DNA of 10,359 nt from an uncultured Bacteroidota bacterium. Lineage in GTDB: Bacteria > Bacteroidota > Bacteroidia > Flavobacteriales > Schleiferiaceae. The stretch is from NCBI GenBank assembly GCA_913056475.1, contig CAJXMS010000057.1, forward strand, positions 1 to 10,359, written 5' to 3'. Position 1 is the stretch's first letter, and the number at the start of each line of letters is the position of its first letter. Shown one piece after another: positions 1 through 6,227 of this stretch. The notes beneath the pieces are model-generated. The model saw only the letters and a program-made list of their open reading frames with translations, was not told the DNA's origin and did not search any database. Both the position numbers and the translations under genes were made by a program.

Positions 1-2
1 GG

Positions 3-488
3 CTAGCCAGCGACAAGCTCATTCTTACCATTCTCCTCATCCAGTTGGTAGGCATCGGTGGGGCGCACCTCTTTGCCCGCATAGCCCACCGGCGGGGGGA
101 TAAACGAAGCCTCCAGATAAGCATTACCATTTGGGCTTTGGTGTGCATCGGGGCCTATACCCTTTCCCGGCACGATCCCCTGGTAGAATATAAGTTTTAC
201 CTGATGGGGGCCGCCGTAGGCTTGGTGCTGGGCGGTATCCAGGCCATAAGCCGCTCCACTTATGCCAAGCTTATCCCGGCTTCTCACAGCACCGCCAGTT
301 TTTTTAGTTTCTATGACGTGAGCGAGAAACTGGCCATCATCCTGGGGACTTTTACCTACGGTTACCTCATCCAGCTTACCGGCAGCATGCACCTCAGCGC
401 TTTGGCCCTGGGGCTCTTTTTCGTAGCCGGCTTCCTTTTACTACTGCGTATACCGGCCCGGGCTATCCCCGGTCATCCGCATGCGTAG
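3..488 (+). CDS. MFS transporter, UMF1/Atg22-like family (3' part)
   Basis: This is the C-terminal 161 residues of a polytopic inner-membrane transporter; the reading frame is open to the left edge, so the start lies outside the window. About five hydrophobic helices are visible, beginning with LILTILLIQLVGIGG and ending with a helix of mostly Leu and Phe just before the C-terminus. The loop GGIQAISRSTYAKLIP, followed by the FFSFYDVSEKLAIILG stretch, is the signature I associate with the UMF1 group of the major facilitator superfamily, which is related to vacuolar Atg22 (family recall, not a search). Members are usually a little over 400 residues, so roughly the last third is here. The substrate is unknown; yeast Atg22 exports amino acids, but bacterial members are mostly uncharacterised. 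The gene ends TAG and converges on the OB-fold gene at 563-952. Confidence 0.85.
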   Translation, partial: LASDKLILTILLIQLVGIGGAHLFARIAHRRGDKRSLQISITIWALVCIGAYTLSRHDPLVEYKFYLMGAAVGLVLGGIQAISRSTYAKLIPASHSTASFFSFYDVSEKLAIILGTFTYGYLIQLTGSMHLSALALGLFFVAGFLLLLRIPARAIPGHPHA

Positions 489-497
489 CACGTCTCT

Positions 498-519
498 CAT
501 TTGGCCTCCCGGCCAAATG
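498..519. terminator. Perfect 9-bp inverted repeat between convergent genes
   Basis: CATTTGGCC (498-506) pairs perfectly with GGCCAAATG (511-519) around a TCCC loop. It sits 10 bp after the MFS stop and 44 bp before the stop of the convergent OB-fold gene, where a bidirectional terminator would be expected. No T-run follows on either side, so intrinsic termination is not certain. The arm sequence recurs at 8856-8875 and 10110-10128, so it may also belong to a short palindromic repeat family. Confidence 0.55.
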
Positions 520-562
520 TACTTCTCCAGCTAGCGAGTGACTTCCCGGTTTTAATGGCTCT

Positions 563-952
563 TTATTCTACCGGGCGGCAGTGGTCCATCCGCACCTGAG
601 AAAAGAGCTCGTCGTAACCAAGAATTCGGCCTTTAAGGAGGAGGGAATCCCCTTCCTGTATTCCCGCGGGCAGCGTAACGGTGCTATCAAGCTGGCAGTA
701 CACCACCTCGTTTAAAGTAAGGGCGCCCTCCTCTATTAGGGTTATCCGGCCATTCATGGTCACCATTTTATTAAGATAAAGGGAATCCGCGGCTTTTTCA
801 CCGGCCTGATACGTATCGATTACCTCGATAGCCTGCAAGTCATATACGGCCTTTTCCCCCGCGTAATCGCGATGCGGTTTAAAGAAAACATACCCGACGC
901 CTGCCGCTCCGAGGACTACTACTACGGCCAGGGCTATGATCCACTTTTTCAT
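563..952 (-). CDS. Membrane-anchored OB-fold (tRNA_anti-like) protein
   Basis: A 129-residue protein with one N-terminal hydrophobic segment (about residues 4-24, WIIALAVVVVLGAAGVGYV) and no lipobox cysteine, so probably an uncleaved anchor holding the rest outside the cytoplasmic membrane. Residues 60-127 look like an OB-fold of the tRNA_anti-like type: a strand VTMNGRITLIEEG, then a Cys-containing strand, a GDSLLLKGRILGYDEL segment and the closing QVRMDHC. Cys86 and Cys125 could form a disulfide if the domain is extracytoplasmic. Despite the Pfam-style name there is no evidence of tRNA binding. In other Bacteroidota I recall such proteins near YceI and cytochrome genes, and here the gene is divergent from exactly that set. 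The ATG at 952 is chosen because it directly precedes the basic-hydrophobic signal; no clear Shine-Dalgarno precedes it. Fold assignment is moderately sure; function is unknown. Confidence 0.75.
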   Translation of the reverse strand: MKKWIIALAVVVVLGAAGVGYVFFKPHRDYAGEKAVYDLQAIEVIDTYQAGEKAADSLYLNKMVTMNGRITLIEEGALTLNEVVYCQLDSTVTLPAGIQEGDSLLLKGRILGYDELFSQVRMDHCRPVE

Positions 953-1260
953 GCTATGTGCTTTTACAATTCAAAAACGAAGGTAAGGGCCAGCTCTTTA
1001 ATCCCCCCTGCGCTGCAAAGCCTTTCAAAGGGGCCGAAAGCTCTTTCGGGGGCTTCCTGTACGCAATGAACCACGGCATTGTGGCATTCATAGAAAAGGC
1101 GAAGTGAAGCGCTACCGCCCTGTCCGGTTAGAGGGCCTTATTCCGTTGAGGGTCAAAAGCAGCGAGTTGAGCACTTTTTTTCCCGCATTGAACCGAAAGG
1201 CCTCCCCTGGTGTGCAGATATGCACCACATTTGTATTCCGTTATTAGACTCTATTTCAAA
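953..1260. other. Intergenic region between divergent genes, with weak promoter candidates
   Basis: This 308-bp gap separates the minus-strand OB-fold gene from the plus-strand cytochrome genes. No convincing coding sequence was seen. For the OB-fold gene, TACCTTCG (minus strand, 985-978) differs from the Bacteroidota -7 box TAnnTTTG at one base. For the cytochrome genes, CACATTTG at 1226-1233 also differs at one base and would give a leader of about 20 nt before the ATG at 1261. Neither has a convincing -33 TTG, so both are weak. The middle part holds nested inverted repeats, listed separately. Confidence 0.4.
1018..1091. repeat. Cluster of short inverted repeats
   Basis: Several small dyads are stacked here: CCTTT-C-AAAGG (1021-1031); CCGAAAG (1034-1040) with CTTTCGG (1043-1049), enclosed by AAGCC (1018-1022) and GGCTT (1051-1055); and ATGAACCAC (1066-1074) facing GTGG-CA-TTCAT (1081-1091) around a GGCATT loop. 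The first group resembles the GC-rich intergenic repeats common in Bacteroidota. The last could fold as RNA or serve as an operator. They lie more than 130 bp upstream of the proposed cytochrome promoter. Function is unknown. Confidence 0.4.
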
Positions 1261-2010
1261 ATGAATCGGCGCATTAACCCTCCCCACCTACTCCTTGGCC
1301 CTTTTTTAGGAATCCTGACAATGGCTATTGCCATTTCCTGCCAGCATGAACCTTATCCCGCCCCACCGGGCATCAGTGTGGTAGATACCAGCGGTACCGG
1401 GGGAGGCGACACCACCAGCGGTAGTGCTGGTAAGCCCTGCCACCCCGACACGGTCTACTACCGCCGCGATATACAACCAATCCTGACAGCTTCATGTGCC
1501 TACGCCGGCTGTCACGGACAAGGGTCCAGCCAAGATGGCGTGTCTTTAGAGAGTTACCAAAGCGTAATGAACGCCAATGTGGTGGATCCCTTTGATCCCG
1601 GCGGGAGCGATCTGGTGGAGGTTTTGCTGGAAACCGACCCCGATAAGCGGATGCCCCCTCCGCCCAACAACCCGCTGGAAAGCCCCAAAATCCAGCTTAT
1701 TCAAAAGTGGATACGGCAGGGGGCACAAAACCTGATCTGCGACGACTGCGACACCACCAACCTTCGCTACAACGATCACATTCGCAATCTGGTGGCCCAG
1801 AACTGCACGTCTTGTCACGGGGGAAGTAACCCTTCTGCCGGGCGCTCGCTGGACAGCTATGCGGCCCTAAAAGATGCCTTCCTGAATACCAATTTACGAG
1901 CCCGTATCAAGGCCGCATCAGGCGTCCCCGTGATGCCGCCCGGTGGCCCCATGAACAATTGCCATATTGCCAAGCTTGAAAAGTGGTACCAAAACGGAAT
2001 GCCCCAATGA
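1261..2010 (+). CDS. Di-haem cytochrome-c-like lipoprotein
   Basis: A 249-residue exported lipoprotein. The signal peptide has a long hydrophobic stretch ending AIAISC, with Cys27 the likely lipidated residue, followed by a Gly/Ser/Thr-rich linker (about 41-58). Two tandem haem domains follow. Domain 1 carries C79-AYAG-C84-H85, a CX4CH motif; domain 2 carries C182-TS-C185-H186, a normal CX2CH. Each has a later MPP segment (Met131, Met225) that could supply the distal haem ligand, and each ends in an amphipathic helix (QLIQKWIRQGAQN; AKLEKWYQNGMPQ). Cys163 and Cys234 may form a disulfide around domain 2. The expected role is electron transfer at the outer face of the envelope. ATG 1261 is preferred over an in-frame GTG at 1210, which would put 17 extra residues before the signal peptide. 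The stop overlaps the next start as ATGA, implying translational coupling. Partner and substrate are unknown. Confidence 0.8.
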   Translation: MNRRINPPHLLLGPFLGILTMAIAISCQHEPYPAPPGISVVDTSGTGGGDTTSGSAGKPCHPDTVYYRRDIQPILTASCAYAGCHGQGSSQDGVSLESYQSVMNANVVDPFDPGGSDLVEVLLETDPDKRMPPPPNNPLESPKIQLIQKWIRQGAQNLICDDCDTTNLRYNDHIRNLVAQNCTSCHGGSNPSAGRSLDSYAALKDAFLNTNLRARIKAASGVPVMPPGGPMNNCHIAKLEKWYQNGMPQ

Positions 2011-2417
2011 AGATGAAACGTTTGCTGCTGAAATGGATTCCCCGCCAAGTAATGCCCTCTCTGGCCCTCATGGCCTTGCTCTTACTTGCTCCCCAGTGTT
2101 ACTACGATAGCGAAGAAGAGCTCTACAGCAACTTCCCCGAAAATGCCTGTGATACGGCCCAGGTGAGCTTCTCCGCCCAGGTGAGTCCCATCATAGCGCA
2201 AAATTGCGCCGTATCCGGATGCCATGCCGGGGCAAACGCCACCGCCGGATTAAATCTTACGGAATTTCAAACCATTCAATCCATCGCCCAAAATGGCCAG
2301 CTGGTGGGCCGGATAACCGGTACCGGTGGGGCCCTCATGCCACCTACCGGTTCTTTACCGGATTGCGATATCGCCCTGATTAAAAGCTGGGTAAATCAGG
2401 GAGCCCCAGATAATTGA
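2007..2417 (+). CDS. Mono-haem cytochrome-c-like lipoprotein
   Basis: A 136-residue protein starting at the ATG of the ATGA overlap with the preceding gene. A basic N-terminus and hydrophobic core (about 17-28) lead to LLAPQC; Cys31 is the probable lipidation site, although Gln at -1 is unusual. The mature start CYYDSEEELY resembles the N-terminus of other Bacteroidota cytochrome lipoproteins as I recall them. One haem site is visible, C67-AVSG-C72-H73, of CX4CH type, with Met111 in LMPPTG as a candidate axial ligand. Cys48 and Cys120 could form a disulfide. The domain aligns by eye with the second domain of the upstream protein: both begin CDT, share an AQNC haem-site lead-in, and end with a Cys plus a Lys/Trp helix. 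The pair probably arose by duplication and may form one electron-transfer relay. A more N-terminal GTG at 1983 was rejected. Confidence 0.8.
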   Translation: MKMKRLLLKWIPRQVMPSLALMALLLLAPQCYYDSEEELYSNFPENACDTAQVSFSAQVSPIIAQNCAVSGCHAGANATAGLNLTEFQTIQSIAQNGQLVGRITGTGGALMPPTGSLPDCDIALIKSWVNQGAPDN

Positions 2418-2594
2418 TGTCTGTCTATAAAGGCTTGACACGCCAGCCGATAAAACGAACTAATGAATCCTTAAAACCCGCCGTCGGCGTAAGTCTTCTT
2501 CCCTTTTGCTGCCAGAGCTTTGATAAAATGTACATTCTTAGGAAATAAAAACGGGTCCGCGCTGGGCCATTAACCCCTCTAAACACATCCCCTC
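2418..2594 (+). promoter_or_regulatory. Intergenic region with weak candidate promoter for the YceI gene
   Basis: A 177-bp gap without a gene. TTTG at 2505-2508 followed after 22 bp by TACATTCT at 2531-2538 has the geometry of a Bacteroidota TTTG/TAnnTTTG promoter, but the -7 part has two mismatches. A tiny dyad (CGCC-GTC-GGCG, about 2479-2489) lies upstream, too short to call a terminator. Whether the YceI gene is transcribed separately from the cytochromes is therefore open. Confidence 0.25.
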
Positions 2595-3137
2595 ATGAAA
2601 AAAACAGCCCTCACTATCGCCCTCACCGCGCTGGTAATTAATCTAAGCGCGCAAAAACTCAGTACCCGCAGCGGCAAGGTCAAATTCTTTTCCGACGCCA
2701 AAATTGAAAACATTGAAGCGGTCAATAAACAAGTATCCAGCGTGATGGACCTGGCGAGCGGAAAATTCGCCTTCCTGGTGCCCATTCGCGGCTTTGTATT
2801 CGAAAAAGCGCTCATGCAGGAGCACTTCAATGAAAATTACCTGGAGAGCGACCAATACCCCAACGCCACCTTCAAAGGCCGCATAGCCAATACCGAGGCC
2901 ATCAAGCTCAATAAAAATGGGGAATATCAGCTTAAGCTTAAAGGCAAAATGAAAATGCACGGTGTAGAAAATCCCTTCTCCGAAGAGGTTACCCTTACCG
3001 TCAAGGATGAGCAGGTCCACCTGCACAGCCAGTTTTACCTCAAAGCCAGCGATTACCAAGTAGAAATACCAGCGGGCAAAAAAGACAATATCAATAACCG
3101 CCTGGAAGTAACGGTCAATATAGATTATGATAAGTAA
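2595..3137 (+). CDS. YceI-family secreted lipocalin-like protein
   Basis: A 180-residue protein with a short Sec signal peptide ending near SAQ (residue 20). The rest matches the YceI family, a lipocalin-like beta-barrel whose studied members bind isoprenoid quinones or other long lipids in the periplasm. Supporting stretches are KVKFFSDAKIENIEA near the mature N-terminus, FEKALMQEHFNENYLES (69-85) followed by the QYPNATFKG strand, and GKMKMHGVENP (117-127), which corresponds to the strand-loop before the second half of the barrel. Length is normal for the family. It overlaps the DUF5777 gene by 11 bp, so the two are almost certainly co-expressed, and it follows the haem lipoproteins by 177 bp. 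A role in carrying a quinone or other lipid for the neighbouring electron-transfer proteins is an inference from context; no ligand can be read from the sequence. Confidence 0.88.
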   Translation: MKKTALTIALTALVINLSAQKLSTRSGKVKFFSDAKIENIEAVNKQVSSVMDLASGKFAFLVPIRGFVFEKALMQEHFNENYLESDQYPNATFKGRIANTEAIKLNKNGEYQLKLKGKMKMHGVENPFSEEVTLTVKDEQVHLHSQFYLKASDYQVEIPAGKKDNINNRLEVTVNIDYDK

Positions 3138-4050
3138 AAGACGTCTTCTTTTGGCCTGGGGGCTCTGTTTGACCCTTTTCCAGGTACAAGCGCAAGATGA
3201 CCTCCTCGCCCAGCTAGAAGAAGAGGCCGAAGAGCAGACCCGCTACACCATTGCTACCTTCAAAGGCACCAAAGTGGTCAACCTCCAAAGCAATGAAATG
3301 CCGGCAGAAGGGGTACTGCAGTACACTTTTATGCATCGCTTCGGCGCTTTTAACAACGACTTCTTCTACAATTTCCTGGGCCTGGATAATGCCCAGGTGA
3401 TGCTCACCCTGGATTACTCCCCCTATGACTGGCTCAACGTAGGCCTGGGCCACACGGGTTTTTTAAAAACCTATCACGCCTACGCCAAATACCGGCTTCT
3501 CCGGCAAAGTGAAGGCCAGCAAAGCAGCCCCGTAAGTGTTACAGGCTTCTCGGCTGCCTACTATTCGGCGCAGCGCTACAACGATGATTTGCCCCGCAAT
3601 ACGGCCAACCGGATGCGGTACGTTAATGAGCTGGTCATCGCCCGGAAGTTTAGCTCGGACTTTTCCATGGAGCTAGTCCCTACCTTGGTGCACAGCAACC
3701 TCGTAGAAGAGGTAAGCGATAACAATTCCGTCTTTGCGCTGGGCGTTGCGGGCCGCTATAAGATTACCAATATGCACGCCATCTCCCTGGAGTACGTCCA
3801 TCAGTTTAACCCCAATCAATACCTAGACCCCGCCACCAATACCCTAAAAAATTACAGCAACAACCTCTCCATCGGTTACGTCATCGAAACCGGCGGACAC
3901 GTTTTCCACCTTTTTGTCTCCAATGCCCGGGGCATCGCCGAGCCCTATGTTTTTGCCGAAAATACCGGATCCTGGGCCGACGGCGACCTGCACTTTGGTT
4001 TCAACATCTCGCGGGTATTTACCCTGAAAAAGCCAGAGAAACTGCGTTAA
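3127..4050 (+). CDS. DUF5777-family beta-barrel protein, probable outer membrane
   Basis: A 307-residue protein with a clear signal peptide (about 1-23, ending VQAQ). After a charged Glu-rich segment (DDLLAQLEEEAEEQ), the protein is a run of alternating polar and aromatic strands, for example GVLQYTFMHRFG, NVGLGHTGFLKTYHAYAKYRL, HAISLEYVHQFNP and LHFGFNISRVFTL, as expected of an outer-membrane barrel. The combination of a TFKGTKVVNLQSNE opening and a FMHRFGAFN motif is what I recall of DUF5777 proteins, a Bacteroidota family that often sits beside YceI and c-type cytochromes. The final aromatic-containing strand fits recognition by the outer-membrane assembly machinery but is followed by a few basic residues. 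Its ATG lies inside the last codons of the YceI gene, so translation is probably coupled. Function unknown; a pore, scaffold or receptor for the adjacent exported proteins is possible. Confidence 0.8.
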   Translation: MISKRRLLLAWGLCLTLFQVQAQDDLLAQLEEEAEEQTRYTIATFKGTKVVNLQSNEMPAEGVLQYTFMHRFGAFNNDFFYNFLGLDNAQVMLTLDYSPYDWLNVGLGHTGFLKTYHAYAKYRLLRQSEGQQSSPVSVTGFSAAYYSAQRYNDDLPRNTANRMRYVNELVIARKFSSDFSMELVPTLVHSNLVEEVSDNNSVFALGVAGRYKITNMHAISLEYVHQFNPNQYLDPATNTLKNYSNNLSIGYVIETGGHVFHLFVSNARGIAEPYVFAENTGSWADGDLHFGFNISRVFTLKKPEKLR

Positions 4051-4073
4051 TTTGCAAGTCCAAGGCGCAGCAC

Positions 4074-5285
4074 ATGCAGAAAGAAACTTATGATTTAGCC
4101 GTGGTGGGCGGCGGCGTGGTAGGACTGGCCACCGCCTATCAATATCAAAAAGAGCACCCCCAGCACCGAGTGGGTATCTTTGAAAAAGAACGCTCTCTTT
4201 CCGAACACCAAACCGGCCGAAACTCGGGAGTGATCCATTCCGGCATTTATTACAAGCCCGGCAGTTTTAAGGCGCGCAACTGTTATCGAGGGCGCCATTT
4301 GCTGGTAGATTTTGCCCGGGAACATGGCGTAGATCATGAGGTATGTGGGAAAATTATCCTCGCCACCGACCCTGCCGAAGTGCCGATGCTGGAGAAGATT
4401 TTTGAGCGCGGCCAAGCCAATGGTACCGAAGGCATCGAAATGATTGGCCCCGAACAGATCCAGGAAATTGAACCGCACGCCCGCGGCGTGAAAGCCATCC
4501 GGGTTCCCGTCACCGGCATTATTGATTACCGCCAGCTCTGCGAAAAACTGGCCGCAGCCGTTCAGCAAATCAACCCTCAAAGTAAGGTGCACCTTGATAC
4601 CGAGGTGCTCGAAAGTGTGGCCGAAAATGGCCAGGACGGCCTGCTCACCTCCAAAGGCTTTTTTCCGGCCCGGCAGATGGTCTTTTGTGGCGGCTTGCAG
4701 GCCGATCGCCTGGCAAAATCCGATGGAGCTAAGCTCGATGCCGAGATCGTAGGCTTCCGGGGCGATTATTACGAGCTCACCGAGGCCGCCCGCCACAAAG
4801 TAAAACACCTCATCTATCCCGTACCCGATCCGGAGTTCCCCTTTCTCGGGGTACACTTTACCCGGATGACCGATGGCAGCGTAGAGTGCGGCCCCAATGC
4901 AGTTTTCTCTTTTAAGCGCGAAGGATATTCCAAAACCGCCTTTAGCTGGCGCGATACCGTACAAGCCCTGAGTTATCCCGGTACCTGGCGGCTTTTCCTG
5001 CAACATCCCGCCAAAGGCCTCGCGGAATACCAACGTGCTTTTTCTAAGCAACTCTTCCTAAAAGCCTTGCGAAAACTGGTACCAGACCTGCAGATGGAAG
5101 ACATTCGTCCCACCCGCTCCGGCGTTCGTGCCCAGGCCCTTCGCGCCAACGGTGACCTGGTAGATGATTTCGAAATAATCCGCCACGGCAAGACCGTCCA
5201 CGTCATTAATGCCCCTTCACCCGCCGCTACGGCGGCGCTGGCCATCGGCGAAGAAATCCTTAAAAAACTTAAGGAAGACCGCTAA
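4074..5285 (+). CDS. lhgO: L-2-hydroxyglutarate oxidase (FAD-dependent)
   Basis: A 403-residue flavoprotein of the DAO superfamily. It oxidises L-2-hydroxyglutarate to 2-oxoglutarate, feeding electrons to oxygen or the membrane quinone pool; the family repairs a by-product of malate dehydrogenase and in some bacteria completes glutarate/lysine breakdown. The Rossmann dinucleotide motif GGGVVG is at residues 12-17, with the ribose-binding Glu in IFEKE (about 37). The stretch EHQTGRNSGVIHSGIYYKPG (44-63) is diagnostic for the L2HGDH/LhgO group. Near the C-terminus, RPTRSGVRAQ (345-354) and INAPSPAATAALAIG (378-392) form the second FAD-binding part. Length is normal. It starts 23 bp after the DUF5777 stop; TTAATTTG over that stop resembles but does not match a -7 box, so read-through from upstream or a separate promoter are both possible. 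No link to the cytochrome module is evident beyond redox chemistry. Confidence 0.93.
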   Translation: MQKETYDLAVVGGGVVGLATAYQYQKEHPQHRVGIFEKERSLSEHQTGRNSGVIHSGIYYKPGSFKARNCYRGRHLLVDFAREHGVDHEVCGKIILATDPAEVPMLEKIFERGQANGTEGIEMIGPEQIQEIEPHARGVKAIRVPVTGIIDYRQLCEKLAAAVQQINPQSKVHLDTEVLESVAENGQDGLLTSKGFFPARQMVFCGGLQADRLAKSDGAKLDAEIVGFRGDYYELTEAARHKVKHLIYPVPDPEFPFLGVHFTRMTDGSVECGPNAVFSFKREGYSKTAFSWRDTVQALSYPGTWRLFLQHPAKGLAEYQRAFSKQLFLKALRKLVPDLQMEDIRPTRSGVRAQALRANGDLVDDFEIIRHGKTVHVINAPSPAATAALAIGEEILKKLKEDR

Positions 5286-5304
5286 AGGAAACTCGCTTAG
5301 CGGT
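5278..5304. terminator. Inverted repeat spanning both convergent stop codons
   Basis: ACCGCTAA (5278-5285) pairs perfectly with TTAGCGGT (5297-5304) around an 11-nt loop. The left arm contains the TAA of lhgO and the right arm contains the TAA of the minus-strand gene, so one stem could serve both transcripts. A second perfect stem, TCCTTAA (5257-5263) with TTAAGGA (5269-5275), lies just inside lhgO; on the minus strand it provides a T6 run about 10 nt beyond the first stem, closer to a classical terminator in that direction. Confidence 0.5.
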
Positions 5305-6175
5305 AGTTGACTACCTTGATGCTTTTCACCTGGCCCTGAGGCCCCTCCAGGCGGGCTACCATTACCCCTTGCGGAAGATGGGCCATACTTTGTTCCCATT
5401 GGGCTTCTTCTACCGCGTAGGTCCTCAACGCGCGCCCACCCAAGTCATAGAGGCTCAAGGTATGGCGCCCCTTTGCCCCTTCCGGTAGTTCTACCCGCAG
5501 CGTGCGGCCAGCCTGATAAAACTTTACCGGCCAGTCCGCTTCTTTTTCCGGTAAGTCAAAAAAGGGCGCCCCCTCACCGGCCCGGATGGGCTCGCCGGGG
5601 CGGCCTTCATAAGCAAAATCCTTAATGGTAATGGATTTAAGATCGGCCGCTACATCTACCCGGAGCCAGCCGTAGTGGACCCGGTTGGTATCATTTTGGC
5701 TTACCGTAAAACGTAGGCCCAGGTAACCATCCTGCACGCCGGCCGAGTCCCTAAACTTATCGTTGGGATAGGTGGTATCGTTGATGGTAAAGGCAAGCTG
5801 CCCCAGGTCAGAGGGACCGCCGGTTCCTTTGAAATTGGTGTCCGCCGCAATTTCATCCCTTATATTGAGTTTGAAGGGATAGTGGTAGCTTCCATAATTA
5901 AGCCCCATTACCTGACTGGCTTCTCCCGGACGAGACTGGATAAAAGAGCCACTGGCATTGTACTGGGTCGTATCCACATACTGTATAATGCGGAAATCCA
6001 CCACGCCCGCTGTGTCCCCATCTATATTGAGCTCATACAGGGCATTATTGGTAGCTAGGGTAGTATCATTCACATCCGTGTACACCACCTGCGCCTGGGC
6101 TTTATCCAGGCCCAAAAGAGCGGTGGCCACACTGCCGTAACGGAATACCAGCTTTTGGAGGGTTTCTTTATCCAT
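5297..6175 (-). CDS. Secreted protein with T9SS type A C-terminal sorting domain
   Basis: A 292-residue protein. The N-terminus (MDKETLQKLVFRYGSVATAL, then LGLDKAQAQ) looks like an export signal with a long, partly acidic n-region and a modest hydrophobic core, cleaved near AQA-Q. The mature part starts VVYTDVNDTTL and contains acidic NIDGD and GVVDF segments typical of surface proteins of this phylum. A motif YGWLRVDVAAD and ITIKDFAYEGRPGEPIRAG (about 168-200) recurs in Bacteroidota secreted proteins. The last roughly 78 residues, with LSLYDLGGRALRTY, the LPQGVMVARL turn and the final KSIKVVNYR, are a type A sorting domain, which directs passage through the outer membrane by the type IX system and usually removal or anchoring at the surface. 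No catalytic motif is visible. It lies 44 bp downstream of the hydrolase-sulfotransferase fusion in the same direction and converges on lhgO. Function beyond secretion is unknown. Confidence 0.82.
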   Translation of the reverse strand: MDKETLQKLVFRYGSVATALLGLDKAQAQVVYTDVNDTTLATNNALYELNIDGDTAGVVDFRIIQYVDTTQYNASGSFIQSRPGEASQVMGLNYGSYHYPFKLNIRDEIAADTNFKGTGGPSDLGQLAFTINDTTYPNDKFRDSAGVQDGYLGLRFTVSQNDTNRVHYGWLRVDVAADLKSITIKDFAYEGRPGEPIRAGEGAPFFDLPEKEADWPVKFYQAGRTLRVELPEGAKGRHTLSLYDLGGRALRTYAVEEAQWEQSMAHLPQGVMVARLEGPQGQVKSIKVVNYR

Positions 6176-6195
6176 ATCGTTTTTTAAGAAGAGGA

Positions 6196-6227
6196 CAAAA
6201 ATCGCAAATAATCAAGAGGCTAACCAA
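6196..6227 (-). promoter_or_regulatory. Candidate promoter for the T9SS protein gene
   Basis: On the minus strand TTG (6227-6225) and GATTTTTG (6203-6196) are separated by 21 bp, close to the Bacteroidota TTTG-N17-23-TAnnTTTG pattern with one mismatch in the -7 box. It would start a short leader about 15 nt before the ATG at 6175 and overlaps the end of the upstream fusion gene. AT-rich sequence alone could produce this by chance. Confidence 0.3.

Noticed and set aside
872..1069. A 65-codon plus-strand frame crossing the start of the OB-fold gene
   Set aside because: Half of it is antisense to the signal segment of the OB-fold gene and the rest runs into inverted repeats; no family resemblance.
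1210..1260. A GTG start for the di-haem lipoprotein giving 17 more residues
   Set aside because: It would put a non-signal sequence before a good signal peptide, and it overlaps the candidate promoter; the ATG at 1261 is better.
2479..2489. CGCC-GTC-GGCG dyad as a terminator for the cytochrome pair
   Set aside because: Four base pairs with a three-base loop and only a mixed pyrimidine stretch afterwards is too weak to call.
4095..5051. A 318-codon open frame antisense to lhgO
   Set aside because: It lies entirely within the strongly supported lhgO gene on the other strand, has no recognisable domain, and is explained by codon bias keeping the reverse frame open.
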